NCBI GenBank assembly: GCA_013398615.1
Contig: VZSR01003807.1
Span: 41,122,578-41,186,577 of the forward strand
DNA length: 64,000 nucleotides
Origin: Brachypodius melanocephalos
Taxonomy: Eukaryota; Chordata; Aves; Passeriformes; Pycnonotidae
Reading direction: 5' to 3'
Position numbers and translations under genes: made by a program. The notes under the pieces are model-generated. The model saw nothing but the letters and a program-made list of their open reading frames with translations, searched no databases and was not told where the DNA came from. Shown here one piece after another: positions 60,051-64,000 of this stretch (within the stretch, counting starts at the first letter, position 1; each line of letters starts with the position of its first letter).

Positions 60051-63000
60051 GTCACAGAGCAGAAGGACCCACTGAGGGTCTCATGAGCTCCTTGCTGGTC
60101 CTGTGCTGTGATGCCCATACAGATAAGAGTGCTCTTCCACACTTTTGGGAGGAAATGCAACCTTAGCTATCATGTTTGAATTCATTTGTAATTGTTATAT
60201 GTAATTGGTAGAACACCGTCCCTACGGGAAGACAAAGCTTGAAAAAAACTCTGCATTTTTTCTGTCTTGAAAAAAAAAATCTGTGATCATGATCAATAGG
60301 AAAGAATCATAATATTTCATCTATTTATCTGTTTTATGTTTTAGAGTTTGTGATTCGTATCAGCTCACTTTTGACATCTAAAAGTTAGATAAGCACTATA
60401 AGGCTCCTTCTTTAAGATGCAAGACATCTCTTAAGGTGAATTCATCCTACTACTACTGCCTAAATTAAACAAGGTGCTTTGTTTACTCTGTATGTGTCTC
60501 TCTTGGCAGCACAGGGAGCTTCATCAGCTAAACAAGTATTTCTATGGATTGCCAAGATAAGCTTCGAAGCAAATAAAAAGATTTTGAAAGGAACAAATAG
60601 CAACACTAATGTGGAAATAGCAACTGCATCTCAATTCATATCACACTGCTCATTAAATAGCACCAGTGTAAATGAACAAACCTGCTTTAGGGGTTATGCT
60701 GAGAGGATCCTGCTTCTTCCATATACATGGTTATATTTGCAATGTTTTACAACTTGACAGGGATTGTTTGAAGTAGGTTGTGATGCCATGAGTTAGTACA
60801 TTCAAATCAGATGGACTTTTGTAAGTTGAGCTTCCAGAAGGCAGACATGCAAAACAATTTCTCTCTAAAACCAATTTGTGATTGCTTCTTCAGCTCTGGG
60901 GCTGGATTCAGAAGCCTAACCCTTCAGCTATACTGCTCCATTGTCCTCTGCAGTATGTGGTATTTCTGTGTGCCTCTGACTAGAAGAAAACGTTCCTGAT
61001 TTCAAGATTGAAAAATTCCTTTAATTCGCTGTCAATATTTCATAACAAAATTAAACCAAGATACATTTGAATGCAAATATTAGTTTTAAGAAAAAAAAAG
61101 TTCCAAAGTAATCCATATGGATTACAGCGACGTCTTAGGCCTGATACCAATAAAGAGATTTCTAATCAGGCTCTATGAATAAGGAAGATATAAATTTATA
61201 TTTGTTAGGGGTTTATTACAGTGCTGTAGCATTAGTAACCTTACTTTAATAGTAACCTCACTTTGAAGCTGAATACATAATTTTAAAAGACACATTAGTA
61301 CAAGTTATGTTTTATGGTGTAGATATTATTAAATCAAATTTCATTGTGTGAGAATGTGGGCACACACAAAAATCAGTCTTTCATAAGTTATAACTGCTGT
61401 TATACACAATATGCAATTAACATAATTACTTTCCCTACAGCATGGAAAAATAAAATACATTTCTTAATTTTTCATACTGCTTTGAAAAGTTATCATAAAT
61501 GCTGTTAAATATAATTTAGTTTTGGTTCAGATGTTCTAATACTTTTTATGACATGAGCTCTAAATTAATTCCAAAATCAAAACACAACGCAGCAGGGAGC
61601 TGCAGCCAATAGGCAAAGATCTGCTCAGTGCGTGATATATATTAATTAACAATACATTTAAGTGTGCCTCTGCCACTGAATAGTGTTAAATGGAGGTCCA
61701 ACTCAACACAAAGGTAGAATGGATGAAAACAGATAATTCCACCATTTGAAAGCGTCAGTGGTAGAAATTTGGTGGCTGTCAGCTCAGAGTCATTCCAGTC
61801 AGTGTATATATCCTCAAGAAAAAGTACTTCTTTCCTTCATAAAGTCTGAAGATATTCAAAATTTCACTGGACAAGACACTGGACAATCTGCTCTTTTTAA
61901 CCCTTTGTGGGCAGACTGAATGAGCTTCAGAGGTGCTACCAGTCCCAGCCATGCTGTACTTCTGCCATTCTGTGAACAGGCAGGCCAACTAAGAAAGTAC
62001 AGACACTAACTGCAATGTCATAATGTGTGCAAATCTTTCCTTTTTCTGGAAAGTTCACTTTTCTTTGGAAAAAGACTATTATTTTCTCAGCTATCTAGTA
62101 CTATCACCCCAAATCTTGTGCTTGTCAATAAACTAATTGTCCCAGAGGGGATTAAATCACAAAGAACAAAACCCAACAAATCACAGAAAATGTTCATAAC
62201 ACTGTAAGAGGAATTTATATACCTGGGAAAAATGAAAGTAGCATTCTCTTCCAGTTTTATTACCTCAAAAAACTAGTATCTGTTACAGCCTAACCATTCA
62301 AGAACTCTCGGTAAAATAGGTGGATTAAGGTATCTGTAGGGGATGATAACTTTACCAACTTAAAAAGAACCTTAGGAGAACTGATGACTTGTTTAAACTG
62401 AGCACTTAAATTTTAGACAGCAAAGGTTATGAAAAATGAAATGTCATTGAGAGAGAAAGTCATACAGAGAATAATAATCTTCGGTGAATATTAGAAATGT
62501 AGTGTTAGTTGAAGAGAACCAGTCAAACACATATCTTACAATAGATTTTTATGTGTTCAAACCTCCACACAGATTTATCATGTCTTTTTAAATAGCTAGA
62601 CTTGAGTAATTCTTCAGCAACAGGCTTTTCTAATTGACACAAAGTCCCTGCTTGGAGAAGTGCACAGTAATAATTCCCAAGGACAGTATTTCTGCAGAGC
62701 TGGATATGCCTTTTTACCATCTTGTTTGAACACTTCTGTTTCTGTTCACATTTGTTCAGAGCAACAGTACAGCCTGCATGTTCCAAGGCAGACCTGGGCA
62801 GGCACAGATGAGCATGAGATGAGCATTTTCCATTGCCAAGAAAGCTCTAGAGAGATCAAGCTGGATTTTCTGTGAGAGCCTCTCTCCAGCACACACTGCT
62901 CTGTGACACTTCTCAAGATACAATACCTTCCTTGTGTGTTCAGTCATTTCCTCTGAACAGACCCAGACAGCCTCATGGAATACATCACACTCCCTATCTC

Positions 63001-64000
63001 CTTGTTCCACCGTCTAGCATCTCTTTTATATGAATGTCCCTTTCCACCCTCTTCCTGTCATTTTTACAGGTGGAAAGGCAGGTCCTTCCACCACTGTCAG
63101 CTTGCAGAACACCACCCTTGGGACAAAAGAAAGCCTGTGAAACCTGAAGACCTTCCCTGAGGAGTGACAGCAACACTACTAAGTCTGACTCATCATTCAC
63201 AGTTGTGGGGAACTTGGAAGAATTTACATGCATTTGGTTGTGATATTTCTGCAAATTACTGCCATGATTGTAAGCAGAGTATAAGTATCAAAATTAAAAA
63301 CGTATTTCTTGTCTCCATCATTTCCATGTGCTGTTCACTGGAGCAGAGCTTCTAGCCCCAAAAGCTGCAGTTTGAGGAGAGTACTGGTGAAAAGGGAGTT
63401 AACACCTGTGACTGTGGTGCACAGGGGGTCTCAAGGAAAGCACTCTAAAGACTCAGAAGCAGTTTCCAATACAAAAGAGGACATGGAGGTGTCAGTGCTC
63501 TCAAAGCTTTTCCTGAGATAAGGCTTAAGAAGTTTTAAGCACACTGGTTAGAGGCAATTATCTGGATCTCCAGTGCCTACCTCTACTTCTCTTGAGTGCT
63601 ACATTGATTTTAAGGGGCACTGTAAAGGATTAAAAGTTCTACATGTCAAGAGTATAACCTGACCCTGCTGCACTGCAGTAAGTAGCAATTACAGAACACA
63701 ACACACTCAATGGACAAGCAACTGAAATGTAAGAGAAAGATTTGTCTGGATGATAAAATTCAACATTCAAATCATGTTCCAGGGAACTCCATAGGTCATA
63801 GTCTAATAAAATGGGAAAAGTCAGCTTCACCTTTTTTTTTTGTCATGTTTTGCAGGAGCCTCACAACAGGAATGGAGAGTAAAGACTCCTTTTCCTATTA
63901 GAAACCAATTCTAAAGAGAGTCTTGTGGCTGGGATCCAGCAGTTATTGGGTTACATGTCAGCTGCAGCAGCTGGGCAGGAAGGGGAGCACAAGGCAATAA
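60051..64000. other. Unique non-coding DNA to the end of the window
   Basis: No gene or transposon was recognised. Bases about 61500-61690 are repeat-free, with several AATTAATT-type and homeodomain-like words, and could be a conserved non-coding element. Bases 62750-63150 are GC-richer with overlapping open frames on both strands but no recognised domain. Confidence 0.5.

Noticed and set aside
1..64000. tRNA, rRNA, CRISPR arrays, bacterial operons or a complete viral genome
   Set aside because: No cloverleaf-like tRNA block, rRNA motif, regularly spaced repeat or viral gene set was seen; composition and repeats are those of a bird chromosome.

Overview
This window looks like ordinary, AT-rich, non-coding DNA from a bird nuclear genome, most likely a songbird. 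The repeats point to this. There are four well-supported CR1 LINE copies, plus the 5' end of a fifth element that still carries the CR1 ORF1 esterase region. Several LTRs also resemble avian endogenous retroviruses. There are no bacterial operons, rRNA or tRNA genes, or CRISPR arrays. No complete protein-coding gene is visible. Nearly every open frame of 60 to 160 codons is short, lacks a recognisable domain, and is about what chance gives at this base composition. I could run no alignment, so family names rest on remembered consensus patterns.

Layout. Bases 1-8440 are unique AT-rich DNA with one possible small exon (625-686), a purine tract (5098-5180) and a 100-base assembly gap (5319-5418). 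Bases 8440-8830 are richer in GC and hold either a minus-strand exon or an endogenous-retrovirus remnant. A decayed LTR lies at 14150-14725, followed by a long CR1 ORF2 copy (15795-17812). Close behind is a clean solo LTR (17947-18588) with a 5-bp target duplication. A 3'-truncated CR1 with a T-rich tract lies at 25840-26508. CR1 ORF1 esterase and the start of ORF2 lie at 29390-30270. A large GGAA/GGAAA microsatellite lies at 33631-33777. The middle (about 37-40 kb) contains the best candidate coding exon (39615-39698) and a possible 15-nt microexon (37360-37374). An LTR remnant lies at 43240-43585. A young-looking 337-bp solo LTR with an intact 6-bp target duplication, TATA box and poly(A) signal lies at 55916-56252. 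A poly(A)-tailed GC-rich block and two CR1 copies of opposite orientation fill 58058-60050.

Interpretation. The simplest reading is intronic or intergenic sequence, perhaps large introns of a plus-strand gene: several splice-flanked candidate exons share phase 2. The repeats record successive LINE and LTR insertions. I found no convincing new multi-gene system. The most useful items are the two solo LTRs with exact target duplications, the CR1 ORF1 esterase remnant, and the splice-bounded candidate exons, which need RNA or cross-species evidence.
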